DNA of 64,000 nt from UBA10677 sp045654245 (GTDB taxonomy: Bacteria > Bacillota > Clostridia > Christensenellales > Pumilibacteraceae): assembly GCA_045654245.1 (NCBI GenBank), contig JAZOMX010000044.1:1-64000 (forward strand). Direction: 5' to 3'. The notes under the pieces were generated by a model. The model worked only from the letters and a program-made list of their open reading frames with translations, made no database searches and was not told the origin of the DNA. Below are positions 8,712 to 17,394 of this stretch, piece by piece. The position numbers and the translations under genes are program-made. How positions within the stretch are numbered: position 1 is the first letter of the stretch; each line of letters starts with the position of its first letter.

Positions 8712-9788
8712 CTACCCCCCCCCCGAACTTCCTTTAACGGTTAGGATTGGCTCAATTAAATAAGTTTCGTTTTCGCCGTCGTAACCGTTAATTCGTTTAA
8801 GCAAAATTTTAACCGTTTGCGTTACGAGATTGTTTATGCGGTAATCAACGCTACTGAGCGTGGGGAACATATCTTGGAAGTGTCGCAGGTTATCGTACCC
8901 TACTATTCCCACCTCGCTCGGCACTTTGTACCCGTATTGTTGGCATATTCTTAGTACGCCGATAGCGAGTATATCGTGATAGCAAAATACACCGAGCGGT
9001 TTAGGTTTTCTTTTTATCATCTGCACGATATGATTTTCAAACGCTTTTCCGTGATATTCGGGAATCGTTATATCCTCGTCAAGCAATTTCTTGCCTTTTT
9101 TCTCTAGCGTTTCCTTAAAACCCTTAAGGCGAGCGTCAAGTTCGTTTTTGAGTTTTTCACTCGTAACGTACATAAAATGCTCGTAGTCGTTTTCTAGAAA
9201 ATGCCGAGCAACCATACCTCCGCCTGCATAGTTGTTGATTAGCACGGCGTCGGAGGGCACTCCCTCAATCGAGGCTGACATAAACACGAAAGGAACTTTA
9301 TAATCACGATAGTATTTTGCGTTTTGTCCGTCTTGCGTAGGACACGAAATTACACCGTCCACTCCTAACGCCTCGAAATGCGCAAGCGCCTCTCGTTCTT
9401 CACTAGCGTCGTAATTACTACTCTTCGTGATTACGCTATACCCGTTCCTTTTCGCCTCTTCTTCTACCGCTCTAACAATTGCCGAAAAGTAAGGGTTATC
9501 AATATTTACGACGTGCAGACCTATCATATTAGTCTTTTTATGCTTTTTCCGAAATTCAGACTTTGGTGAAATTTTATCGTAACTAAGATAGGTCGTCTTT
9601 CCCGATAAGCATACTAGCCCGTTTTCTTTTAGCCTAGTCATTATGCGTTGCGCAGTAACCAAAGACACACTATAATCAAGCATAAGTTTTCTTATCGTGA
9701 TAAACTTATCGCCAGGCTCACCAAACTTCCTTGCAAGTATGTCGCTTTTAATCTTTTCGTATATTATTAACGATTTTCTTTCAGGCAT
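8712..9788 (-). CDS. GntR/LacI-type (AraR-like) transcriptional regulator
   Basis: 358 residues. The N-terminal 75 residues form a GntR winged helix (IYEKIKSDILARKF, then ITIRKLMLDYSVSLVTAQRI). From NMIGLHVVNIDNPYFS to the end is a LacI/periplasmic-binding-protein sugar sensor, with VGIVGYDN near residue 290. This fusion is the AraR arrangement. The gene follows the last DUF4838 gene by 12 bases (SD GGAGGC) and precedes the SIS promoter, so it probably senses a sugar from this locus and controls both parts. The gene ends in a run of ten G (8715-8724 on the plus strand as C), encoding a Ser-Gly-Gly-Gly tail. Confidence 0.85.
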   Translation of the reverse strand: MPERKSLIIYEKIKSDILARKFGEPGDKFITIRKLMLDYSVSLVTAQRIMTRLKENGLVCLSGKTTYLSYDKISPKSEFRKKHKKTNMIGLHVVNIDNPYFSAIVRAVEEEAKRNGYSVITKSSNYDASEEREALAHFEALGVDGVISCPTQDGQNAKYYRDYKVPFVFMSASIEGVPSDAVLINNYAGGGMVARHFLENDYEHFMYVTSEKLKNELDARLKGFKETLEKKGKKLLDEDITIPEYHGKAFENHIVQMIKRKPKPLGVFCYHDILAIGVLRICQQYGYKVPSEVGIVGYDNLRHFQDMFPTLSSVDYRINNLVTQTVKILLKRINGYDGENETYLIEPILTVKGSSGGG

Positions 9789-9800
9789 AAAGCCTCCGTT

Positions 9801-11681
9801 TTACCATTGTTTTTTATATTCTAAGCCGTTAAGTGGGTTATTTTCCGCACTTTCATATTGTTCCGCTTTTTCCATACGCTCTATTCTCTGTTCTACGCTC
9901 TTAAAGAAAGTGCTCATCTTGTTGTTTCCCCAACGCCAACCGTTCTTAAACGCAATTAGGTTGTGCTCTAACGCGTCTCGCTTAAAGCCGGCGAACAACT
10001 TCTTTAGCGTGGGCAAATCAAGTTCGTGAATATACGAGCATAGCACCGTAAAGCGGTAAAATAGAGTTTCACATCTTAATCTCTTTTCGATAATCGGACG
10101 GCGCTCTACACTCTCGCCTTTCGCTTTTGCGAACGCTCGATTAAAGATATTCTCGATTTTCTTAAGCGTTTTCTTGTCAAAGGTTACGCCAAGATAAATA
10201 GGCTCCCAAATGTATCCTGCGTACGGCGTGTTCTTAATAAGGCGCGCGTAATGCTCGTCAAGGAGTGCGATATACTCTCTAATTTCGTCCTGCGCTTTGC
10301 CGTAATACTTGTCGATAAAGTCGTTCATTAGGTCTCGAGCGGACAAAGTAGTGTCCCACATAAGACAAGCACGCATATACATTTTCATAGCCCAAAACGC
10401 CGTTCCCGTCGTATGCGCCGGCATCTGCGTTAGCAAATCTTTCGCACCGATACTCTTATAAAAACGCAAACTCTTCTCAAGCACGTCCCAGTCCGAATAG
10501 GGCGCAATATAGCCTTGGAAGTTAGTGCCGTAATCCCAAATCGTAAAGTGTTTCGCTATCGTTTTCCAACCGATAAATCCACAAGTCGAGTGCGGATTTT
10601 TAACCGGGTCTATTAGCGAATAATTCACTCCCGCCTCAATCGGGGCAAAGCGAATCATTACGTTGTCTCGAGCGATTACGCTCTCGTCAAGCGGTACGAT
10701 TTTATTGCCTTGCATTTTTACGGGCGGAACTTCGGTTTGTAGGTATGCAAACATACACAAATAATGCTCTCTACCGCCCTGGAATTCGTCTATATACGCT
10801 TTTACGCGGTCAGCAAGTTTATTTACCAAGCGAATAAAAACACCGCTTACACCGTACTTTTTATAATCCTCTTGGCATTTTAAGCAACGACAATACTCTC
10901 TATTGTCCGTTTGACCAAGCATATAGAAAAGTTTAGTAGGCTGTGCTTTTACGGCGTCGATTAGCCTAGAGCAAAGTAGTTCGAACATTTCTTCGTCGTA
11001 ATACGCTTTCGTCCAGCAAAGTTGGTCGCCTTTTTCACTCCACCAACCTTTCTTTATATACTCTTCGGTCTTATATTCCTCTCTAGGAATAAGTTGGAAA
11101 GCAAGCGACTGGTCGCCTAGCACCGCCCAAGGCGTACCCGTACCGCAATGGTATGTGTCCTCACAATGCGTACTTGCTGCGTTTTGACGCAAGCGCGCGC
11201 CGTATTCGGGCAATCGGTAAGCACCATAAAAGTCTAGGCTTCTACCCAAAAAGTCAGGCTTTTCGGATATATCGAAGTAGGGAACGAAATATTCGTCCTT
11301 AATCTCTACTCGTTCTTCGTCCATAGCGTAGAACTTATAGCCGAAAACTTCACGGCAAAAATGATATACGCCGTTGATTATACCCTCTGGCTCGGGCGAA
11401 TAAATAAACACGTTGTCGTCAATGGTCTTAATGTTATATCCACCACCAACGTTTGCGTCGGCAACTAAACCGTACTTTTTCTTAAGCGGAGTTTCGCCAA
11501 GTGATATTACGGGTACTCCGTCCTCTTTGACCATACCCATTACGTCGCAACCTTTTACGCCCGTATAAGGCAATCCACAAAGCATCATAATTCTCGACAG
11601 TTCTGCCGTTGCAAACTTAATAGCGTCGTCTCTTCCTACAAAGGGAGGGATTTCTAATAAATATTGTTGTATCTTTAGCAT
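9801..11681 (-). CDS. DUF4838 family protein, cytoplasmic (fourth in the series)
   Basis: The start is set at ATG 11681, with GGGAGGAG eight bases upstream and four bases after the previous stop. An upstream in-frame ATG at 11720 would overlap the neighbouring gene and is less likely. The product is about 626 residues without signal peptide. An N-terminal alpha/beta domain like those preceding GH20/GH67 barrels is followed by the DUF4838 barrel: FYMLGQTDN, CRCLKCQEDYKKYG, then IWDYGTNFQGYIAPY and LLTQMPAHTTGTAF. DUF4838 includes enzymes classed as GH163 endo-beta-N-acetylglucosaminidases (family knowledge, recalled). It probably acts on imported oligosaccharides. Linkage specificity cannot be read from sequence. 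Confidence 0.8.
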   Translation of the reverse strand: MLKIQQYLLEIPPFVGRDDAIKFATAELSRIMMLCGLPYTGVKGCDVMGMVKEDGVPVISLGETPLKKKYGLVADANVGGGYNIKTIDDNVFIYSPEPEGIINGVYHFCREVFGYKFYAMDEERVEIKDEYFVPYFDISEKPDFLGRSLDFYGAYRLPEYGARLRQNAASTHCEDTYHCGTGTPWAVLGDQSLAFQLIPREEYKTEEYIKKGWWSEKGDQLCWTKAYYDEEMFELLCSRLIDAVKAQPTKLFYMLGQTDNREYCRCLKCQEDYKKYGVSGVFIRLVNKLADRVKAYIDEFQGGREHYLCMFAYLQTEVPPVKMQGNKIVPLDESVIARDNVMIRFAPIEAGVNYSLIDPVKNPHSTCGFIGWKTIAKHFTIWDYGTNFQGYIAPYSDWDVLEKSLRFYKSIGAKDLLTQMPAHTTGTAFWAMKMYMRACLMWDTTLSARDLMNDFIDKYYGKAQDEIREYIALLDEHYARLIKNTPYAGYIWEPIYLGVTFDKKTLKKIENIFNRAFAKAKGESVERRPIIEKRLRCETLFYRFTVLCSYIHELDLPTLKKLFAGFKRDALEHNLIAFKNGWRWGNNKMSTFFKSVEQRIERMEKAEQYESAENNPLNGLEYKKQW

Positions 11682-11685
11682 TTTC

Positions 11686-13542
11686 TTACTCCTCCCAAAC
11701 CTTGTAGTACTCGTTGCCAAGCAAAGGATTGTTTTCCGCTTGCGTGAACTTCTTTGCTCGCTTAATCAGTTCTATTCTCGTCCGCCTATTCTCGATAAAA
11801 TCGTCGATTTTGCCTGCGCCCCAACGCCAACCGTTTTTCCAAGCGATAACGTTATTCTTCTCGGTAAGGGCGATAAATTCACGAAGCATTTTATCCATTT
11901 CTCTCGTCGAGAAAAAGTCGAGGTAACTAGCGAGCATAATATGGCGTACCCAAATCGTTTCTCTATCTAGTCTGTCACAAATAAGCGATTTTCTCTCGCC
12001 CGTTTCGGTAAGTGATTTCTTCGCTTTATTAAATAGTTTCTCAATCTTTTTAAGCAACGGTAATGGCCAGAAAAATCCTAGATTATAGTCAACGAAAATA
12101 TGACCCGTATAGCCGTTTTCACGGTTAATGCGAGCATAGTGCTTGCGTAAAATATCAAGGTATTCGTGAATATAACCTTGTGCCGAGCCGTAGTAAGCGG
12201 AAATAAACTCGTCCATAAGCGCGTGTTCGTCTTGGTCAACGCGCCAAGTAAGTTGAGCGCGAACGAACAACTTCATAGCGTTGAACTCCGTGCCTATCGT
12301 GTGAGCCGGTAGTTGCGTTAAAATATCAATCGCTCCGTACTCTTTCCAAAAACGCATATTCTTTCCAAGCACGTCCCAGTCGGGGAACGGTACTAAATAG
12401 GCGTGAAAATCAGTTCCGTAATCCCAAATCGCAACTTTTTTCGCAACCGCTTTCCAGCCCGTAAACGATAGCGTTGCAATCGGGTTAGACTGCTTGTCGG
12501 TATGCGCGTAAAGTAGATTGCTCTCAACGGGCGCAAAACGAATAACTACGTTGTCCCTTGCGATTACGCTCTCGTCGAGAGGCACGATTTTGTTATCCAC
12601 CACTTTTACGGGAGGGTCGGAAGTTTGCTGGTAGGCAAACATAACGAGGTAATGCTCTCGACCGCCTTGCTCTCTATCGACAAACTCTTTTACCTTGTCG
12701 GCAAGTTTGTTCACCAAACGAATAAAAACACCGCTTACGCTATACTTTTCGTACTCTTTTTTGCAATCCTCACAAGTACAGTAATCGTAGTCGTCGGCTT
12801 GTCCTATCATATAAAAAGTCTTGGTAGGCTCTGCTTTTACGAAATCAATGACACGGTTAGAGAGGATTTCAAACAACTCCTCGTCGTAGTATGCTTTCGT
12901 CCAACAAAGTTGCTCGCCCTTTTCACTCCACCAGCCCTTTTTAATCGTCTCTTCCGTCTTATATTCGGATAGAGGCATAATCTTGCCGTTAAGCGAGTGG
13001 TCTTGTAGAACCGACCAAAGCGAGCCCTCGCCGTTGTGATATTCGTTCTCCACGCCTCTGCACGAACCGTTTTGGCGCAAACGCGCGCTGTAAAGCGAAT
13101 CGGTATAAAGCGCAAAAGTATCGAGTTTTCTACCCATAAAATCAGGTTTGTCAGACACGGCGAAATCAGGGACTAAGTATTCGTCCTTAACCTCCACCTT
13201 AATTTCGTCCATAGCGTAAAAGCGATAACCTAAAACCGTTTCGCAAAATCCGTAAACACCGTTGAGTATTCCACTTGGCTCTAACGAATAGATATAAACG
13301 CTATCGCCTACGCTCGTAATATTGTATCCGCCACCTTTATTTTCATCCGCTTTTAGTCCGCTTTCGGCAAAAGCGTCGGTGTTTCCTAGCGAAATAAAGG
13401 GCGACGAGGGTTTTTCATAAACTACCTCTAGGGGCGAAAGCGAACATTTCGCCATAATTTCGACTAGTTCCGCCACCGCAAAATCGGTAGTTTGGGGGTG
13501 AATTTTAGGCAATAATAGTTTATAACCGGTCAAATTTCTCAT
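11686..13542 (-). CDS. DUF4838 family protein, cytoplasmic (third in the series)
   Basis: 618 residues, beginning MRNLTGYKLLLPK with no signal peptide, three bases after the stop of the upstream paralogue. Domain order is as in its neighbours: an N-terminal GH20/GH67-like alpha/beta domain (residues 1-125) and a DUF4838 barrel with FYMIGQADD, CTCEDCKKEYEKYS, IWDYGTDFHAYLVPF and LTQLPAHTIG. The carboxy-terminal 130 residues are helical, ending in a conserved ENNPLLGNEYYKVW tail that all four cytoplasmic copies share in some form. Divergence from the neighbours is considerable, so the copies may differ in specificity rather than only raising dosage. Confidence 0.8.
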   Translation of the reverse strand: MRNLTGYKLLLPKIHPQTTDFAVAELVEIMAKCSLSPLEVVYEKPSSPFISLGNTDAFAESGLKADENKGGGYNITSVGDSVYIYSLEPSGILNGVYGFCETVLGYRFYAMDEIKVEVKDEYLVPDFAVSDKPDFMGRKLDTFALYTDSLYSARLRQNGSCRGVENEYHNGEGSLWSVLQDHSLNGKIMPLSEYKTEETIKKGWWSEKGEQLCWTKAYYDEELFEILSNRVIDFVKAEPTKTFYMIGQADDYDYCTCEDCKKEYEKYSVSGVFIRLVNKLADKVKEFVDREQGGREHYLVMFAYQQTSDPPVKVVDNKIVPLDESVIARDNVVIRFAPVESNLLYAHTDKQSNPIATLSFTGWKAVAKKVAIWDYGTDFHAYLVPFPDWDVLGKNMRFWKEYGAIDILTQLPAHTIGTEFNAMKLFVRAQLTWRVDQDEHALMDEFISAYYGSAQGYIHEYLDILRKHYARINRENGYTGHIFVDYNLGFFWPLPLLKKIEKLFNKAKKSLTETGERKSLICDRLDRETIWVRHIMLASYLDFFSTREMDKMLREFIALTEKNNVIAWKNGWRWGAGKIDDFIENRRTRIELIKRAKKFTQAENNPLLGNEYYKVWEE

Positions 13543-13545
13543 AAT

Positions 13546-15414
13546 TTAATCCCACTCTTTAGTGTATTTGTAGTCAACAAGCGGATTGTTATCAGCCGAA
13601 CTAATCTCTTTTGCTAGTCGCATAATCTCAAGCCTGTCTTTGTGGTTTGCAATCAGTTCGTCAAGATGACCAACGCCTACTTTCCAACCGTTTCTCCAAG
13701 CAATAAGTCCTGCCTCTTTTGCATCGCGCTCGAAAGTTTCCACGTTTTCCTTTTGCTCTTCGTAAGTAAACTGGAATTTATGAGCGTCAAACATCATAAA
13801 GCGATAGAACAAACTCTCTTGACGCAAGCGTTTTTCGAGCAACGCTCTTCTTTCTCCGCTTTCGTTTTCGGCAACGAGAGCGAACGCTTCGTCAAAAATT
13901 TTCTGCATTTTCTTAAGCAAACTGAACGGCCAGTATCCCGCCGAAGTTAGAACGATTTTGTTAATATCGGCGATATACGAATGTTCTTTCGCTAGATGTT
14001 TATAGTGATTATATAGTAAGTCTAAATACTCGTGAATTTTCGGTCCTGCCGAGCCGTAATATTTGTCGATAAAGTCGTTAATAAGCGCGTTTTCGTCTTG
14101 GTCAACGTTCCACATAAGGTTTGCTCTAACGAACAATTTAAGAGCGTTAAACTCCGTTCCAACCGTATGAGCAGGTACTTGCGTAAGCACGTCAACTACG
14201 CCGTAATCACGATAAAAACGCAAGTTCTTACCGATTACATACAAATCGGGATAGGGCGCGATATACGCGTGGAAATCAGAGCCGTAATCCCAAATCGTGT
14301 ACTTTTTACAGCATACTCTCCAGCCCACGAACGCCGTCGTTCCAGCCGAGTTAATCTTGGGGTCGATATGCGAATAAAGTACGCCCGTTCTAATCGGCGC
14401 AATTCTAATCGCCACGTTGTCACGAGCAATACAAGTCTCGTCTATCGGCACGATTTTATTGCCCTCTACCTTTACGGGAGGAACTTCGGTTTGGTGGTAA
14501 GCAAACATTACGATATAATGCTCTCTACCGCCTTGGTGCTCGTCGATAAACTTCTTCGCCTCGTCGGCAAGACGGTTAACCATACGAAGGAATACACCGC
14601 CTACTCCGTACTTAGCGTAGTCACGCTTACAAGTCTCGCAATAGCAGTTATGATAGTTATCTTCTTGTCCTATCATATAGAACATTTTATCGGGCTGGTC
14701 GATAATGTTTTGGCGCAAATTACCCCACATTATCGAGAAAAGTTCGTCGTCGTAGTACGCTTTCGTCCAGCAAAGTTGGTTTCCTTTTTCCGCCCACCAA
14801 CCTTTCTTTATGTTCTCTTCCGTCTGGTAAATATCCATAGGAACAAGTTGGTGAGAAACGGATAGGTCGGTGAGTTTAGACCATAGGTTGCCCTCGCCTT
14901 GATAGCGTGGGTCTTCACTAGTCACGCGCGAAACGGACTCGTTTTGGCGCAAACGAGCCGCATAGATATTGTCGTGGTATAGCGCATAACTATCAAGTCT
15001 TCTGCCCATAAAGGTCGGCTGGTCGGAAATATTGAACTGCGGAACGGGATAAATTTCCTTCGTTTCCACTCTAATTTCGTCCATAGCGTAGAACTTATAG
15101 CCGAAAACTTCCTCGCAGAAACGATAAATACCGTTCATAATTCCCGATTCCACGGTCGAATAAATAAAGACGTTATCGCCCACGCTAGTCATATTAAAAC
15201 CACCGCCTGGGTGATAATCGGACTTAAGCCCCGTAGATAAAAATAGTTCGGTATCGCCAAGCGAGATTACGGGCGAGCCGTCATAAACGCTAGTTACCTC
15301 GATTTTTGCTTGTCCGCAAAGCGAGGCAATATAGTTAAGTTCACTAATCGCTCCCTCGCAAATAGGAGGAGCGTCGTTAGGAATAAGCGCTTTATATTCG
15401 TTATAGTTTTTCAT
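13546..15414 (-). CDS. DUF4838 family protein, cytoplasmic (second in the series)
   Basis: 622 residues, no signal peptide, ATG 15414 behind a TAGGAGA site. The alpha/beta N-terminal domain carries the series motif VISLGDTELF and the phrase GGGFNMTSVGDNVFIYS. The barrel has FYMIGQEDN, CYCETCKRDYAKYG, IWDYGSDFHAYIAPY and LTQVPAHTVG. It ends in DNNPLVDYKYTKEW. A terminator lies between it and the preceding paralogue, so transcription of this and the following genes may be reduced relative to the genes upstream. Confidence 0.8.
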   Translation of the reverse strand: MKNYNEYKALIPNDAPPICEGAISELNYIASLCGQAKIEVTSVYDGSPVISLGDTELFLSTGLKSDYHPGGGFNMTSVGDNVFIYSTVESGIMNGIYRFCEEVFGYKFYAMDEIRVETKEIYPVPQFNISDQPTFMGRRLDSYALYHDNIYAARLRQNESVSRVTSEDPRYQGEGNLWSKLTDLSVSHQLVPMDIYQTEENIKKGWWAEKGNQLCWTKAYYDDELFSIMWGNLRQNIIDQPDKMFYMIGQEDNYHNCYCETCKRDYAKYGVGGVFLRMVNRLADEAKKFIDEHQGGREHYIVMFAYHQTEVPPVKVEGNKIVPIDETCIARDNVAIRIAPIRTGVLYSHIDPKINSAGTTAFVGWRVCCKKYTIWDYGSDFHAYIAPYPDLYVIGKNLRFYRDYGVVDVLTQVPAHTVGTEFNALKLFVRANLMWNVDQDENALINDFIDKYYGSAGPKIHEYLDLLYNHYKHLAKEHSYIADINKIVLTSAGYWPFSLLKKMQKIFDEAFALVAENESGERRALLEKRLRQESLFYRFMMFDAHKFQFTYEEQKENVETFERDAKEAGLIAWRNGWKVGVGHLDELIANHKDRLEIMRLAKEISSADNNPLVDYKYTKEWD

Positions 15415-15477
15415 AATTTTCTCCTAAATTATATTATATTTACGGCTAGAAAATAGCCGAGTTTTTACAAAAGAAAA

Positions 15478-15501
15478 GAGTACCGCTTTGCAACGGTACT
15501 C
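15478..15501 (-). terminator. Intrinsic terminator after the first cytoplasmic DUF4838 gene
   Basis: Perfect 8-bp stem GAGTACCG/CGGTACTC with an 8-base loop, followed on the minus strand by TTTTCTTTT. It lies 12 bases after the stop at 15513 and about 64 bases before the next start. As no strong promoter is visible in the remaining spacer, it probably attenuates rather than ends transcription. Confidence 0.7.
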
Positions 15502-15512
15502 TCGTTTTTATT

Positions 15513-17360
15513 CTACCATTGCTTGGGAAGGTCTTTGAGCGGATTGTTTTCCGCATTTTCCAGTTCAATCGCCTGTTTCATATGTTCTAGTCTTTCACGG
15601 TGTTGCGCGATTAAATCGCAAAGATGTCCGCGCCCTTGTTTCCAACCGTTGGAAAAAGCAATAAGTCCAGCCTCTTGAGCGTCACGCTCGAAATCGTCAA
15701 GATTCTTAACTTGCTCGTCGTAAGAATAGCGAATCTTGTACATATCGAACTGAATCAAGCGGTAGAAAAGACTTTCACAGCGCAGTCTCTTTTCAAGCAA
15801 TAAACGGCGTTCGCCCGTCTCCTTTTCGGCAACGAGGGCGTAAGCCTCTTTGAATATTTTTTCAATTTTTTCAATCACGGGGTACGGCCAAACGAACGCT
15901 TGCTGAAGCGGAGCGTAAATAGTAGCCGAATACGCCGAGTTTTCTTTAAGGTTTTTGTAATGCTCTCGGAGTAAGTTTAGGTACTCCTCAATCTTGGGCG
16001 CAGCCGCGCCGTAGTACTTATCAATAAAGTCGCTGATTAGTTCCTTATAGTCGAGATTAACGTCCCACATAAGGCGAGAGCGCATATAAATTTTTAGAGC
16101 GTAAAACTCCGTTCCCGAAGTGTGCGCAGGAACTTGAGTAAGAATATCTTTTGCGCCGTACTCTTTGAAAAATTTAAGGTTAGGCTGAATTACGTCCCAG
16201 TCGGGGTACGGCATAACGTACGCCGAAAAATCGGTACCGTAATCCCAAATCGTGTAGTGCTTAGCGCAAATTCTCCAGCCGATAAACGCGCCGGCAGAGT
16301 GCGGATTTACCCTCGTGTTAATGTGCGGATACAAAACACCCGAACGCAAAGGTGCGAAACGAATCATCACGTTATCTCGAGCGATACAACTCTCGTCGAG
16401 CGGTACGATTTTGTTATCGACCACCTTAACGGGAGGCTTTTCAGTTTGAAGGTAAGCAAACATTACGATATAATGCTCTCTACCGCCCTGATACTCGTCA
16501 ATATACGCTTTAACGCGGTCAGCAAGTTTGTTTGCAAGGCGCAACATAACACCGCTAACGCCGTATTTTTCGTAGTCGCGTTTACAAGTATCGCAAGTAC
16601 AATAAAAAACGTTGTCGGTCTGACCGAGCATATAAAACTTCTTGGTCGGTTCTTCTTTGACAACCTTAATAAGGTTAGCGCAAAGAAGTTCGAACATTTC
16701 CTCGTCGTAATACGCTTTCGTCCAGCAAAGTTGGTCGCCTTTTTCGCTCCACCAACCTTTCTTTATGTACTCTTCCGTCTTATATTCCTCTCTAGGAATA
16801 AGTTGAAAAGCAAGCGACTGGTCGCCAAGGCGTGCCCAAGGCGTTCCTTCGCCGTACTTTTCGTCGCGCATAACAGTTGCGTTTTGCTTCGTGCGAACGA
16901 AATATTCGTAGTCGTGATAAAGCGGAAAACTGTCCACGCGTCTGCCGATATAATCGGGTTTTACTGAAAGGTCGAACTCGGGAACGATATAGGTGTCGCG
17001 CTTAACAACCCTAATCTCGTCCTTTGCGTAAAAATGATAACCAAATACGTTTTCGCAGAACGCATAAACACCGTTAATTAATCCACTAGGCTCAAGCGAG
17101 TAAATGAAAACGCTATCGCCCACACTCTTAACGTTATAGCCACCGCCGATATTATAATCGGGTTTTAGACCAGTCTGCTTAAATAAATCGGTTTCACCGA
17201 TTGAGATAACTTTGTCGCCGTCTTTTACCTCGGTAATTACGGAAAGCGGAGAAAGCCCGCAAAGCGCCGTAATACCATTGAACTCCTCTACGGCAAAATT
17301 TATTGCCGGGGAGGAGTCCTTTGGTAAAAGAATACTAAATGAAGTGATATTCTCTTTCAT
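15513..17360 (-). CDS. DUF4838 family protein, cytoplasmic (first in the series)
   Basis: 615 residues without signal peptide. ATG 17360 follows an AAAGGATT site, 34 bases after the lipoprotein paralogue. The N-terminal alpha/beta domain is followed by the DUF4838 barrel: FYMLGQTDN, CTCDTCKRDYEKYG, IWDYGTDFSAYVMPY and LTQVPAHTSG. The segment around GDQSLAFQLIPREEYKTEEY is nearly identical to the 9801-11681 copy, suggesting those two are the closest pair or have undergone conversion. Predicted role: intracellular breakdown of the imported oligosaccharide. Confidence 0.8.
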   Translation of the reverse strand: MKENITSFSILLPKDSSPAINFAVEEFNGITALCGLSPLSVITEVKDGDKVISIGETDLFKQTGLKPDYNIGGGYNVKSVGDSVFIYSLEPSGLINGVYAFCENVFGYHFYAKDEIRVVKRDTYIVPEFDLSVKPDYIGRRVDSFPLYHDYEYFVRTKQNATVMRDEKYGEGTPWARLGDQSLAFQLIPREEYKTEEYIKKGWWSEKGDQLCWTKAYYDEEMFELLCANLIKVVKEEPTKKFYMLGQTDNVFYCTCDTCKRDYEKYGVSGVMLRLANKLADRVKAYIDEYQGGREHYIVMFAYLQTEKPPVKVVDNKIVPLDESCIARDNVMIRFAPLRSGVLYPHINTRVNPHSAGAFIGWRICAKHYTIWDYGTDFSAYVMPYPDWDVIQPNLKFFKEYGAKDILTQVPAHTSGTEFYALKIYMRSRLMWDVNLDYKELISDFIDKYYGAAAPKIEEYLNLLREHYKNLKENSAYSATIYAPLQQAFVWPYPVIEKIEKIFKEAYALVAEKETGERRLLLEKRLRCESLFYRLIQFDMYKIRYSYDEQVKNLDDFERDAQEAGLIAFSNGWKQGRGHLCDLIAQHRERLEHMKQAIELENAENNPLKDLPKQW

Positions 17361-17394
17361 ACTAGAATCCTTTATATAATTTGTAAACCGTAAA

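Noticed and set aside
8715..8724. Run of ten G at the end of the GntR/LacI-type regulator gene as a phase-variation switch
   Set aside because: Slippage by one or two bases only changes the last two or three residues, because stop codons follow at once in all frames. No effect on function is expected.
11682..11720. Upstream ATG at 11720 for the fourth cytoplasmic DUF4838 gene
   Set aside because: It would overlap the neighbouring gene by 35 bases and lacks a ribosome site, while ATG 11681 has GGGAGGAG at ideal distance and matches the start of its paralogues.
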